DNA of 64,000 nt from assembly GCA_965216725.1 (NCBI GenBank), contig CBDCGI010000022.1:155696-219695 (forward strand), written 5' to 3'. Source of the DNA: JACZUI01 sp965216725 (lineage in GTDB: Bacteria > Actinomycetota > Acidimicrobiia > Spongiisociales > ZC4RG35). The notes below the pieces were generated by a model. That model was not told the DNA's origin. It saw nothing but the letters and a program-made list of their open reading frames with translations, and searched no databases. This document shows positions 8,142-16,558 of this stretch, one piece after another. Every line of letters starts with the position of its first letter. The stretch's first letter is position 1. Made by a program: the position numbers and the translations under genes.

Positions 8142-9140
8142 TTGGCCAATTGGCCCGGCGACTCGCTCGTCCGAGCTGTAGAGGTGGCAAGCCGCGAGGT
8201 GATGCGGCCCGACGTCAACCTGATTTGGGGTGGTGCTGCATATATCCATCACCGCCGGGCACCTGGTTCGGAATCGACATCCTGCGGGGGGTTCCAGGGG
8301 ATTCGGCAGTTCCCCTTCGATCTTCAGCCGGGGCCGCTTCTCGCTTGGGTGAGTCGGCAAATCTGAAGCAAACAGTCCCTGTGTGTAGGGGTGCTTGGGG
8401 TCTTCGAAGATCTGTTGACATGGACCGCTCTCAACTATTCGACCCATATACATGACGGCCACTTCATCGGCTACGTAGCGGACGGTGGCGAGGTCGTGAG
8501 AGATCATCAGATAAGTCGTGCCGAATTCGAGTTGGATGTCCTTGAGGAGATTCAGCACCTGCGCTTGGACCGATACGTCCAGGGCCGATACCGGCTCGTC
8601 CAGGACAAGTAGTTTGGGTTCTGTGATCAACGCGCTGGCGAGTGCTATTCGTTGGCGTTGACCGCCACTGAATTCGTGGGGAAAGAGGTCTGCGTGCCAT
8701 GGGCGGAGCCCGACCTTCTCCAGGGTGCCCTTAACTCGATCTCGAACCTCTCCTTTCGGCATCGCATGATTGGCCACGAGAGGCTCCGCCACAATGCTCC
8801 GGACCTTCATACGCGGGCTGAGCGACGCCCATGGGTCTTGGAAGACCGCCTGTACCGTCGACCGAAACCAAGGCAGTTCCGACTTCTGAAGTGCGTGAAT
8901 GTCTTTTCCTTCGAGCGTGACCGATCCTGATGTCGGCTCTACCAGCCTGAGGACGATGCGGGCTGTGGTCGTCTTGCCGCACCCTGATTCGCCCACCAAG
9001 GCCAATGTCTTGCCCTGCTCCACCGAGAACGTGATCCCGTCGACGGCCCTGACGTGGCCGATGGTTCGACCCCCGTATTGGCCCCTAGAGACGGGGAAGT
9101 GTTTGGTAAGGCCGTGGACGTCGATCAGAGGCTGTGCCAT
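8139..9140 (-). CDS. Oligopeptide-type ABC transporter ATPase (DppF-like)
   Basis: The 333-aa product reads MAQPLIDVHGLTKHFPVSRG. It has Walker A (GESGCGKTTTARI), signature FSGGQRQRI, Walker B (LLVLDEPVSALD), and the C-terminal oligopeptide-transporter extension (HPYTQGLFASDLP, then CRFRTRCP, the usual Cys pattern). I chose ATG 9140 because GGAGG precedes it at 4-5 bases; a start at 9164 is possible. It overlaps the DppD-like gene by 16 bases. It energises uptake of a peptide-like or other solute with the DppD partner. Confidence 0.92.
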   Translation of the reverse strand: MAQPLIDVHGLTKHFPVSRGQYGGRTIGHVRAVDGITFSVEQGKTLALVGESGCGKTTTARIVLRLVEPTSGSVTLEGKDIHALQKSELPWFRSTVQAVFQDPWASLSPRMKVRSIVAEPLVANHAMPKGEVRDRVKGTLEKVGLRPWHADLFPHEFSGGQRQRIALASALITEPKLLVLDEPVSALDVSVQAQVLNLLKDIQLEFGTTYLMISHDLATVRYVADEVAVMYMGRIVESGPCQQIFEDPKHPYTQGLFASDLPTHPSEKRPRLKIEGELPNPLEPPAGCRFRTRCPAVMDICSTTPNQVDVGPHHLAACHLYSSDERVAGPIGQ

Positions 9141-10153
9141 TCCGCCTCCTCTGACCTCCAACAACTAGCAGTGTGACCCGTTGATACCTCGACCGGGTGT
9201 GGATACTCGGCCTCGCATTCGTCGAGTCGGTATGGGCACCGGGGGGCAAACCGACAACCCGGTGGGAGGTCGTTCAACGCAGGTGGGTTGCCGTCTATGG
9301 ATGGGAGGCGATCGAGCGTCAATGCGGCCCGCGGCCTGGCTGCCAATAGCGCTTTTGTGTAAGGGTGTCTCGGAGAGTCGAAAATCTCATCTACCCGGCC
9401 CTGCTCGACGATTCGCCCCGCGTACATGACTGCAACTCGGTCGCACGACTCTGCCACGACGCCGAAGTCGTGTGTGATGAGGATGATCCCAACCGAGGTT
9501 TGCTCTCGGAGCTCGTCGAGTAGTCGGAGGTATTGGGCCTGGATCGTCACATCCAGGGCGGTTGTCGGTTCGTCGGCGATGAGAACGGAAGGGCCGTAGG
9601 CGATAGCCATAGCGCCGACGATTCGCTGTTTCATCCCTCCGCTCATCTGGTGGGGGAAGTTGCGCAGACGGCGTTCCGGGGCAGAGACACGAACATCTCT
9701 CAATGCCTGGAGCGATCGCTCGTGGACCTCCTCAGACGACGCTTCTCGGTCGTGAACACGTATGGCCTCGCTCAGTTGGTTGCCTACTGAGAAGACTGGG
9801 TTGAGAGACTGCTGCGGGTCTTGGAGGATCATCGAGATCTCTTGTCCACGCACCTTTCGCATCTGCTTTTCGCTGAGGGTCAGCAGGTCGCGGCCGTTAA
9901 GCCACACCTCTCCTCCCAAGATCCGGCCCGCCGGTTCCGGTGGAAGGCGGACCAGGGAAAGAGCCAGCATGGACTTGCCACTGCCTGACTCGCCGACAAT
10001 CCCAAGCGTTTCGCCAGGAAACAGCTCGAGGGAGACACCGTCAACGGCTTTGGTCACTCCCCATCGCGTGTAGAGGTAGGTGACCAGATTCTTGACCTCG
10101 AGGACGGGCGTCTTTTGCTGCGACAGGCTCCCATCACCGGCTCGCTGACTCAT
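9125..10153 (-). CDS. Oligopeptide-type ABC transporter ATPase (DppD-like)
   Basis: The 342-aa protein starts MSQRAGDGSLSQQKTPVLEV. It has Walker A (GESGSGKSMLALS), signature MSGGMKQRI, Walker B (VLIADEPTTALD), and the C-terminal HPYTKALLAARP with a CRFAPRCPYR Cys motif typical of OppD/DppD proteins. ATG 10153 overlaps the DppC stop as ATGA, indicating translational coupling; the open frame extends further upstream but that part has no family similarity. Confidence 0.92.
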   Translation of the reverse strand: MSQRAGDGSLSQQKTPVLEVKNLVTYLYTRWGVTKAVDGVSLELFPGETLGIVGESGSGKSMLALSLVRLPPEPAGRILGGEVWLNGRDLLTLSEKQMRKVRGQEISMILQDPQQSLNPVFSVGNQLSEAIRVHDREASSEEVHERSLQALRDVRVSAPERRLRNFPHQMSGGMKQRIVGAMAIAYGPSVLIADEPTTALDVTIQAQYLRLLDELREQTSVGIILITHDFGVVAESCDRVAVMYAGRIVEQGRVDEIFDSPRHPYTKALLAARPRAALTLDRLPSIDGNPPALNDLPPGCRFAPRCPYRLDECEAEYPHPVEVSTGHTASCWRSEEAEWHSL

Positions 10154-11094
10154 CGCCGCTGCCTCATCTTGGGGTCCAGGAAGTCGCGTAGCCAATCGCC
10201 CATGAGATTCAACGACAGGACCACAAGCAGAATGGCAAGACCCGGGAAGAATGAGATCCACCAGGCGGTCAGGATTTGATCTCGTCCGTCAGAAACCATG
10301 ACTCCCCAGCTGGGATTCGGGCGCGGAATGCCGGCTCCGATGAAGCTCAAAGAGGACTCTTCGAGAATGACGACTCCTACCTGGAGTGTGGCGAGAACGA
10401 TGAGTGTGTTCGCGACATTGGGGAGGACGTGTCGCAGCATTATCTTCCATTTCGACGAGCCGGCCACTTTGGCCTTTGCTACGTACTCGGTTTCACGGAC
10501 ACTCAGAGTCTCACCCCTCACTTGTCGAGCGAAGCTCGCCCACATCGTCACTGCGATGATGGCCACGATGGTTATGAAGGAGGGTCCGATAGCGGCAACG
10601 ATCACGAGGGCCAGGAGCACAATCGGCAGGCTCAGGAATGTGTCGATGAGCCAACTGACCGTGCGGTCCACCCAACCTCCGAAATAGCCGGCCAACAGTC
10701 CGAGAGTTGTGCCGAGGGAGGCGCCGACGAGGATGGTCAGGGACGCGACCGTGAGCGAAATCCGGGCGCCATAAATGATTCTCGTGAGGATGTCCCGGCC
10801 CTGTTTGTCGGTACCCAGCGGGTAGGTCCACGTCCCTTCTTCGAGCCATGCCGGTGGCGTTAGACGGTCGCCGAGCTCGCCACGCAGCGGGTCGTGGACC
10901 GTGATGAAGTCGGCCAGGATGGCAGGGAGAATCAGGACAAATACGACGATGAAGATCGGGACCCACGGGACACGGTCCCGCCGCCTGCGCAGCCAGCGGA
11001 ATCGACGTCTGCTGGTCGAACCGGCGTAGTTCGCTTCCGGATCCAAGACCTCGGAAGGAGGTAGGTCCGACCCCTTTCTCAGCCCCTTCGTCAT
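10150..11094 (-). CDS. Oligopeptide-type ABC transporter permease (DppC-like)
   Basis: The 314-aa integral membrane protein has an N-terminal cytoplasmic Arg-rich patch before TM1, then the OppC-type sequence WTYPLGTDKQGRDILTRIIYGARISL. The permease EAA-type loop follows (EYVAKAKVAGSSKWKIMLRHVLPN). The true start is ATG 11094, overlapping the DppB stop as ATGA; the reading frame is open upstream inside dppB but that text is not protein-like. It forms the translocation pore with DppB. Confidence 0.92.
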   Translation of the reverse strand: MTKGLRKGSDLPPSEVLDPEANYAGSTSRRRFRWLRRRRDRVPWVPIFIVVFVLILPAILADFITVHDPLRGELGDRLTPPAWLEEGTWTYPLGTDKQGRDILTRIIYGARISLTVASLTILVGASLGTTLGLLAGYFGGWVDRTVSWLIDTFLSLPIVLLALVIVAAIGPSFITIVAIIAVTMWASFARQVRGETLSVRETEYVAKAKVAGSSKWKIMLRHVLPNVANTLIVLATLQVGVVILEESSLSFIGAGIPRPNPSWGVMVSDGRDQILTAWWISFFPGLAILLVVLSLNLMGDWLRDFLDPKMRQRR

Positions 11095-12026
11095 GCTATC
11101 GCCTTGGCGCCCAGCCTTACTCTGGGATCGATGTAGGCATAAGCGACGTCTATGAGAAGGTTCATCACCACGATCGCTGTGGCCGTGAAAAGTGCAAGAG
11201 CCTGCACCACGGGGAAATCCCTGGCGTTCGCAGCCTCGAAGGCAAGAAGCCCCACTCCCGGCCAGCCAAAGACGATCTCTACGACGGTGGCTCCGGTGAG
11301 CATCCGCACTGCGATGCCGCCGAAGAAGGTGAGCGGGGCTATGGAAGCGGGCTTGAGGGCGTGCTTGATGATTACCTTGAGTTCCGCAACGCCCTTTAGG
11401 CGTGCCAACTTCACGTACTCGGTGCCTAACGTTTCCAGCATCGCCGATCTGAACAATCTCAGGAGAGCCGCGATCCCGAACAAGGCGATCACAAAGCTGG
11501 GCAAGATGTAGCTCCTCCAGCTGCTGATCCCCGAGGTTGGAATGAAGTCCCATGGGACCGCCACCAGCCAGATGAGGACGATGGCGAGCCAGAACTCCGG
11601 CACCGACTGTCCGAAGAGGGCGAGTCCCTTGGCAATCCGATCAGCAAGCGATCCGCGCTTCACTGCGGACAGGACACCTAACGGAACTCCGATGACAATC
11701 GTCAGCATGGTGGCGACCGCGCCCAGCTTGATCGAGGCCGGCAGGCGATCCGCGATGACTGATCCCGCCGTCTCGGTGGGGTACAGGAAAGACGGTCCGA
11801 AGTCACCCTTTACCGCGTTTCCGATGAACGAGATGTACTGCTGAATCAGTGGCTCATCGAGGCCCCATTGTTCACGTAGGGCTGCCTCATCCTCCCGGCT
11901 CATGTCGACTGGTGCGAGCACGTCGAGGGGGTCCCCGGTGAGTCGAGCAAGGAAGAACACAATCAATGAGACCGCGAATAGCGTTAGGAGACCGCGGATG
12001 CTGTTGATGAGGATGTACCGCGCCAT
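11091..12026 (-). CDS. Oligopeptide-type ABC transporter permease (DppB-like)
   Basis: The 311-aa protein has six hydrophobic segments, with an N-terminal RYILINSIRGLLTLFAVSLI, LTGDPLDVL, and the EAA loop (EYVKLARLKGVAELKVIIKHALKP) diagnostic of OppB/DppB. It starts 31 bases after the LVIVD gene and overlaps the DppC gene by four bases. The matching binding protein (18049-19808) is encoded at the far upstream end of the same run, separated by enzyme genes. The substrate is unknown; the enzyme context argues against a plain dipeptide. Confidence 0.92.
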   Translation of the reverse strand: MARYILINSIRGLLTLFAVSLIVFFLARLTGDPLDVLAPVDMSREDEAALREQWGLDEPLIQQYISFIGNAVKGDFGPSFLYPTETAGSVIADRLPASIKLGAVATMLTIVIGVPLGVLSAVKRGSLADRIAKGLALFGQSVPEFWLAIVLIWLVAVPWDFIPTSGISSWRSYILPSFVIALFGIAALLRLFRSAMLETLGTEYVKLARLKGVAELKVIIKHALKPASIAPLTFFGGIAVRMLTGATVVEIVFGWPGVGLLAFEAANARDFPVVQALALFTATAIVVMNLLIDVAYAYIDPRVRLGAKAIA

Positions 12027-12057
12027 CAGAACTCCAGGTTATGGGCGGTGGGCCGCT

Positions 12058-13239
12058 TCATAAGCCTGATTCGACGATGTAGAGCCCATCTCCATGCCGA
12101 TCGCCGACGTACACCAGCCCATCCGAATCGGCATAGACGTCATTGAATTGGATGGAATCTCGGCCCGGTGGGTTAGGCGGCACGAGGTGCGCTATCTCGA
12201 CGGGCTCGGAAGGTTCAGAGATGTCGTAGGCGCGTAGCCCTCCGCCGAAGTAGGTGAGGTAGATCAGATTGGGATCTGCCAAGGCTCCGGGCCTCATCTC
12301 ATGGAGGTTGTGAGGCCCCCATCTGATGCCCTGTTCATGGAGTGGTCCGGGTGGTACCGGGAATCGGGTGATGACCGTGGGAGCGGTCTCGTCGGAGATG
12401 TCGACGACCCAGACATGACGTTGGGTTCCTATCCATCTCGTGAGCTGTTCGTCGGTGACGATGAGGATGTCCCGTCCTGGTGGCCGAAGCGCAGTGTGGG
12501 TGTTCCGACTCTCCGGCCCGAAGAGGAGCGACGCAACCATGGATGGCTCCGTCGGATCGCTGATATCCAATATCACCAAGCCTCCATCCCAATAGCCGGC
12601 ATAGGCCCTGTCGCCATAGGGGAGAGCGTGGTGGAGTTGGAATTGCCGTCCTTCGTCGCCCGGACCGGGTTCGTCTGAAGGTTTCCAAGACGGCGTTTCC
12701 TGTCCGCCTATGTGTTGGCCGGGATACCACCACCGTCCGGCCTCCGTTGGGTCCGTCGGGTCCGACAAGTCGACAATTTGAAGGAATCGGCCTTCATATC
12801 CGTCGTCTGACGCCGACACGAGCGCATGGGCTCCCTCCCACCATGCCATTCTGTGGACTCCGACCCCGGAGACGGGATAGAAGCCGATTTCGGTCGGTTT
12901 GGCTGGGTCGGACACGTCATAGATTGCCAGGCCAGCGCTCCATGACCTGGGTGGCTCGCGCTCGAAACGGTTTCGTTCGTGGTTGACGAGAAGAAGCCCG
13001 TCGCGAACCTGCACCTTGTGTGTGTGAGTGCCGGCCGGGCGCTCAATCTGTGCAATCAGCGAGGGGTTTCTGGGATCGGTGACGTCGATGATCGAGGTCC
13101 CGAGATTGTTGTATCCCATGTGTCCGACATAGGCCACCCCGTCTACGACGTTGATGTGCATCAGATCGCCTTTGCCGTCCAAGCTTGTATGACCGACAAC
13201 GGTCATTGGGCGGCTTGTATCTAATGCATCTTCTCTCAT
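12058..13239 (-). CDS. LVIVD-repeat beta-propeller protein (paralogue 2)
   Basis: The 393-aa product has about six copies of the LVIVD repeat (I/V-x-D-V/I-S-D-P-x-x-P). Examples are SIIDVTDPRNPSLI, AIYDVSDPAKPTEI, LQIVDLSDPTDPTE, VILDISDPTEPSMV, VWVVDISDETAPTV and RAYDISEPSEPVEI. This predicts a six-bladed propeller. No signal peptide is evident. ATG 13239 overlaps the amidohydrolase stop as ATGA. Molecular function of LVIVD proteins is poorly known. Conserved His-rich strands (THTHKVQV, then HNLHEM) hint at a metal or substrate site. It is a clear paralogue of 16559-17893. Confidence 0.85.
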   Translation of the reverse strand: MREDALDTSRPMTVVGHTSLDGKGDLMHINVVDGVAYVGHMGYNNLGTSIIDVTDPRNPSLIAQIERPAGTHTHKVQVRDGLLLVNHERNRFEREPPRSWSAGLAIYDVSDPAKPTEIGFYPVSGVGVHRMAWWEGAHALVSASDDGYEGRFLQIVDLSDPTDPTEAGRWWYPGQHIGGQETPSWKPSDEPGPGDEGRQFQLHHALPYGDRAYAGYWDGGLVILDISDPTEPSMVASLLFGPESRNTHTALRPPGRDILIVTDEQLTRWIGTQRHVWVVDISDETAPTVITRFPVPPGPLHEQGIRWGPHNLHEMRPGALADPNLIYLTYFGGGLRAYDISEPSEPVEIAHLVPPNPPGRDSIQFNDVYADSDGLVYVGDRHGDGLYIVESGL

Positions 13240-14240
13240 CGACGGATTCCGTGGATGATCCGTTCGACGTTTCCGGTGAGGATCTGCTGTTTGTCATGAT
13301 CGGTGAGGCCTGCAACTGACTCGACAAAACGCACCGGTGACCGTTCCGCCATTGGATACGGATAGTCGGTCCCGACGACGACCTGACCCGGGCCTACCAA
13401 GTCGATGAGGAACGACAGCGCCTCTGGGACATGCACCAAACTGTCGAAGTACAGGCCCTTCACGTATTCCAGCGGTGAGCGCGAAATGTTGACGGCCGTC
13501 GCATCGGCGTTCATTTGGTAACCCTTCTCCCACCTTCCGATCTGATAGGGCATGTATCCACCGCCGTGGACCATGCAGAGGACGAGATCCGGATATCTCT
13601 CGAGAACACCGCCAAACAGCAGATGAGCGATGGCGATTGTCGATTCGGCCGGTCTTCCAAAGATGTTCGACAAGAAGAAACGACTCAGGTCATAGCCGGC
13701 GAGCGGATCGTAGGGATGGAGCAGGATCATGCAGCGAGTGTCGTTGGCGACCTCCCAGAAGGAATCGAGACCGGCGTCGGCGAGATGGACGCCATTGACG
13801 GTCGACGCCACCTCCACTCCGACCATCCCGAGCTCTGACACGAGGTAGCCCAGCTCCTCTGCTGCGCTTTTCGGTGCTTGAAGCGGAACGGTGCCCAGGC
13901 CCAGGAGGCGGCCGTCTTGGGAGGCGACCTCGTCGGCAAGGATCTGGTTGAACTTGCGAGCGTATTCGGCTCCGGGAACCGGATCGAGGGAGTAGGCACT
14001 GAAGTCAGTGCGATGTGACACGAGTTGGACGTCGACTCCGCCCTCATCCATCGCGGCAACCCTGGCATCTAGGTCGAACAGGGCGCTGGGAAATGGGCCA
14101 ATCACCTTCTGGCCGGCCAGCCGTAGCATGTCGTCTCCTGCATCGTTCAGGAAGTGCTCTATCCCGAATGCCTGACCGTCGGATTTCAACAACGCCATCA
14201 GCTCGGCTGGCACGATGTGGGCGTGGACGTCGTAGATCAT
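13236..14240 (-). CDS. ACMSD-like metal-dependent amidohydrolase/decarboxylase
   Basis: The 334-aa protein begins MIYDVHAHIVPAELMALL, with the H-x-H metal motif at residues 6-8. Later it has IAIAHLLFGGVLERYPDLVLCMVHGGGYMP-type text (metal His) and VVGTDYPYPMAE (catalytic Asp). This is the amidohydrolase_2 group typified by aminocarboxymuconate-semialdehyde decarboxylase. ATG 14240 overlaps the hydroxylase stop as ATGA; the longer open frame upstream lacks family sequence. In cluster 1 it plausibly decarboxylates or hydrolyses the product of the molybdenum hydroxylase. Confidence 0.86.
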   Translation of the reverse strand: MIYDVHAHIVPAELMALLKSDGQAFGIEHFLNDAGDDMLRLAGQKVIGPFPSALFDLDARVAAMDEGGVDVQLVSHRTDFSAYSLDPVPGAEYARKFNQILADEVASQDGRLLGLGTVPLQAPKSAAEELGYLVSELGMVGVEVASTVNGVHLADAGLDSFWEVANDTRCMILLHPYDPLAGYDLSRFFLSNIFGRPAESTIAIAHLLFGGVLERYPDLVLCMVHGGGYMPYQIGRWEKGYQMNADATAVNISRSPLEYVKGLYFDSLVHVPEALSFLIDLVGPGQVVVGTDYPYPMAERSPVRFVESVAGLTDHDKQQILTGNVERIIHGIRR

Positions 14241-16513
14241 TCGATTGTGTCTCCAGTGGCGTCTGCGGACTGGATAGCTGCCCAGACTCTCGCAGGGGTA
14301 AGGGGAAAACTGAGTGAGTGCACACCCAAAGGCCGCAAGGCATCCAGGGTGGCGTTCAGGATCGCGGGGGGTGCACCTATGCAACCTGCCTCGCCCGCTC
14401 CTTTCGCCCCCAGCGGATTCGACGGCGCAGGATGGGTGGTGCGGCTTGTCACCAACGGCATGGGTTGAGCGGCCGACGGAATCAGATAATCCATGAAGCT
14501 CGTTGTGAGCGGTTGGCCATCGGCGTCATAGACGAAATGTTCAAGTAGCGACTGGCCGACACCCTGGAGCACCGAGCCATGAACTTGGCCTTCGACCACC
14601 ATTGGGTTGACCACTTTCCCACAGTCGTCGACGGCGACCAGTCTCTGCAGCCCAACCAGCCCAGTGTCGAGGTCTACTTCGACAACAGCCACGTATGCCC
14701 CATAGGGAAAGGTTTGAGCCTGCGGGTTGAACATCTCCTCGGCCGCCAGCTCCCTACCTTGTGACGCGGCCTCTTGTGCCAAATCGGGGAGTCCAAGCTC
14801 GGAGCCGGGCGACCCCACCACCTTGACTTTGCCGTCCACCAATTCCAGATCTTCGATGGCAGCTTCAAGCATCTCGGCTGCCAGTTCAAGGACCTGACCG
14901 CGGACCACCTCGGCCGACTTGAACACGGCGGATCCGCCCAGCTGAAGTGACCTACTCGCAAAGCTGCCCACGCTTTCAGGGACTTCCTTGGTGTCGCCGG
15001 CGTGGAATACCACCTGATCAACTGGGACGCCGAAGAACGATGCAGCGATCTGTGACCAAACCGTCCGGTGCGCCTGGCCTGCGGCCGTCGATCCTGTGCG
15101 AACGACGAGCGATCCGTCTTCGGCGATTGAGACTTTCCCCCACTCACCCGACCCAAGGGCGCCTCCGGCGCGCTCGATAAACGTGGCGATTCCAATGCCA
15201 ATTGGGTTGCCGCCGGATGTCCGTCGCTCATTCTGAATGGCGCGCCACTCCTCAACCTGCGCAGTAGCAAGGGCAAGGTTCATCGCAGCCTCGTAATCGC
15301 CCGAGTCGTAGAGGGCACCGGTATGTGAGGAGAAGGGCAACTGGTCCTTGCGGATCATGTTCTTTCTCCGGACTTCCTCGGGTCTCATTCCGATCTTCGC
15401 CGCGAATTCATCGACAGCTCTTTCGATCGTTATTGCCGCTTCGGGGCGTCCTGCTCCGCGATAGGGGCCGGTTGGCGCCGCATTGGTGACGGCAACCGCC
15501 GCCCGTACGCTCAGGTGCTCGATGTCGTAGAGGCCCTGGGACACGTACTGGGAGAAATACGGAATTCGCGAGCCGGTGCTGGGATATGCACCGATGTCGC
15601 CGAGCATCTCAGACCTCAGGTAACGGATGCGCCCGTCGTAGTCGCCGCCGATCCAGGCCCTGACTTGTTGTGACCTGCCGTGGGTGCCCGAGCGAAGTTG
15701 CTCTCGTCGGCCTTGGATCCAGGCCACCGGACGGCCCAGTCTCGAAGCGATCGCCGCTACCACCGTGTACTCGGGGTAGAACTGGCCCTTGGTTCCGAAG
15801 GCTCCGCCTACGTTCGGGACGCGGGCCCGAATCTTCTCTGGTGGGATCCCGGCGTAGGGAGCCAGCTGATGAGGCAGGCGGCCCGGAGACTGATGTCCGC
15901 ACCACACCTCCAATCCGTCTCCAATCGGGCGAACGAGGATGGCGAGCGGTTCGATCGTGGCGGGCGACAGGCGGGGGATGTCCAACTCGATGAACACCTC
16001 CACCTCCGCATCTGGGCGTGGCCCGTCCGTGCTGACGGTGGCGTCGTGGACCAGATTGGTGCCGGCATTCGGAAAGAGGAGGACCTGGTCGTCGGCGGCC
16101 TTGTCGAATCCGACGACGGCAGGAAGTGGCTCAATATCCACCCAGACCGACTCGGCAGCATCCACGGCTTGGACCGGTGTCTCCGCGACCACCACGGCTA
16201 TTGGGTCGCCAACGTGCCGTATGCGGCCCCGTGCGAGGGGCGGCTGGCCCATTCCTTCGGCCGGCGGTGCCCCGCGTCCGGGTGACGAAGGCAGGTCCGG
16301 CAATTGGAGTTCGCTCGCGTCGAAGACCGCCACCACCCCGGGCATGGCCAGGGCGGCGTCCAGTTCTGGCGGATCGAACGTTCCGTGAGCAAGCGGACTT
16401 CTGACGAAGGCGCAATGAAGCGTCTCGTCTCCGACTAGGTCGGCAACAAAGGTCCCTTGGCCGGAGACCAGGGCTTCGTCTTCGAGCCTCGTGACCGAGT
16501 CGCCGATCGTCAT
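14237..16513 (-). CDS. Xanthine dehydrogenase/CoxL-family molybdopterin large subunit (form II-like, orphan)
   Basis: The 758-aa protein starts with the usual RLEDEALVSGQGTFVADL. It carries the molybdopterin motif VGGAFGTKGQFYPE, the PYRGAGRPEAA motif (form II type, not the A-Y-x-C-S-F-R of true CO dehydrogenase) and the catalytic Glu near residue 708 in NPLGAKGAGEAG. Family enzymes hydroxylate carbon next to nitrogen or oxidise aldehydes. No small 2Fe-2S or FAD subunit is encoded in this cluster, so it must borrow partners, for example those at 63.3-64 kb, or use an unusual electron acceptor. It lies between two LVIVD genes. Confidence 0.9.
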   Translation of the reverse strand: MTIGDSVTRLEDEALVSGQGTFVADLVGDETLHCAFVRSPLAHGTFDPPELDAALAMPGVVAVFDASELQLPDLPSSPGRGAPPAEGMGQPPLARGRIRHVGDPIAVVVAETPVQAVDAAESVWVDIEPLPAVVGFDKAADDQVLLFPNAGTNLVHDATVSTDGPRPDAEVEVFIELDIPRLSPATIEPLAILVRPIGDGLEVWCGHQSPGRLPHQLAPYAGIPPEKIRARVPNVGGAFGTKGQFYPEYTVVAAIASRLGRPVAWIQGRREQLRSGTHGRSQQVRAWIGGDYDGRIRYLRSEMLGDIGAYPSTGSRIPYFSQYVSQGLYDIEHLSVRAAVAVTNAAPTGPYRGAGRPEAAITIERAVDEFAAKIGMRPEEVRRKNMIRKDQLPFSSHTGALYDSGDYEAAMNLALATAQVEEWRAIQNERRTSGGNPIGIGIATFIERAGGALGSGEWGKVSIAEDGSLVVRTGSTAAGQAHRTVWSQIAASFFGVPVDQVVFHAGDTKEVPESVGSFASRSLQLGGSAVFKSAEVVRGQVLELAAEMLEAAIEDLELVDGKVKVVGSPGSELGLPDLAQEAASQGRELAAEEMFNPQAQTFPYGAYVAVVEVDLDTGLVGLQRLVAVDDCGKVVNPMVVEGQVHGSVLQGVGQSLLEHFVYDADGQPLTTSFMDYLIPSAAQPMPLVTSRTTHPAPSNPLGAKGAGEAGCIGAPPAILNATLDALRPLGVHSLSFPLTPARVWAAIQSADATGDTIE

Positions 16514-16558
16514 GTGCGGCTGTGCCCCGGCCTGCTCGCGTCCCTCCGTCGTTCGCAG

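Noticed and set aside
8141..8153. ATTGGCCAAT / CCAATTGG palindromes as regulator site
   Set aside because: They overlap coding sequence at the end of the ATPase gene and no second copy was noticed at a promoter.
15680..16285. 201-codon plus-strand frame inside the CoxL-like gene
   Set aside because: Antisense shadow of a well-supported family gene, no domain-like text.
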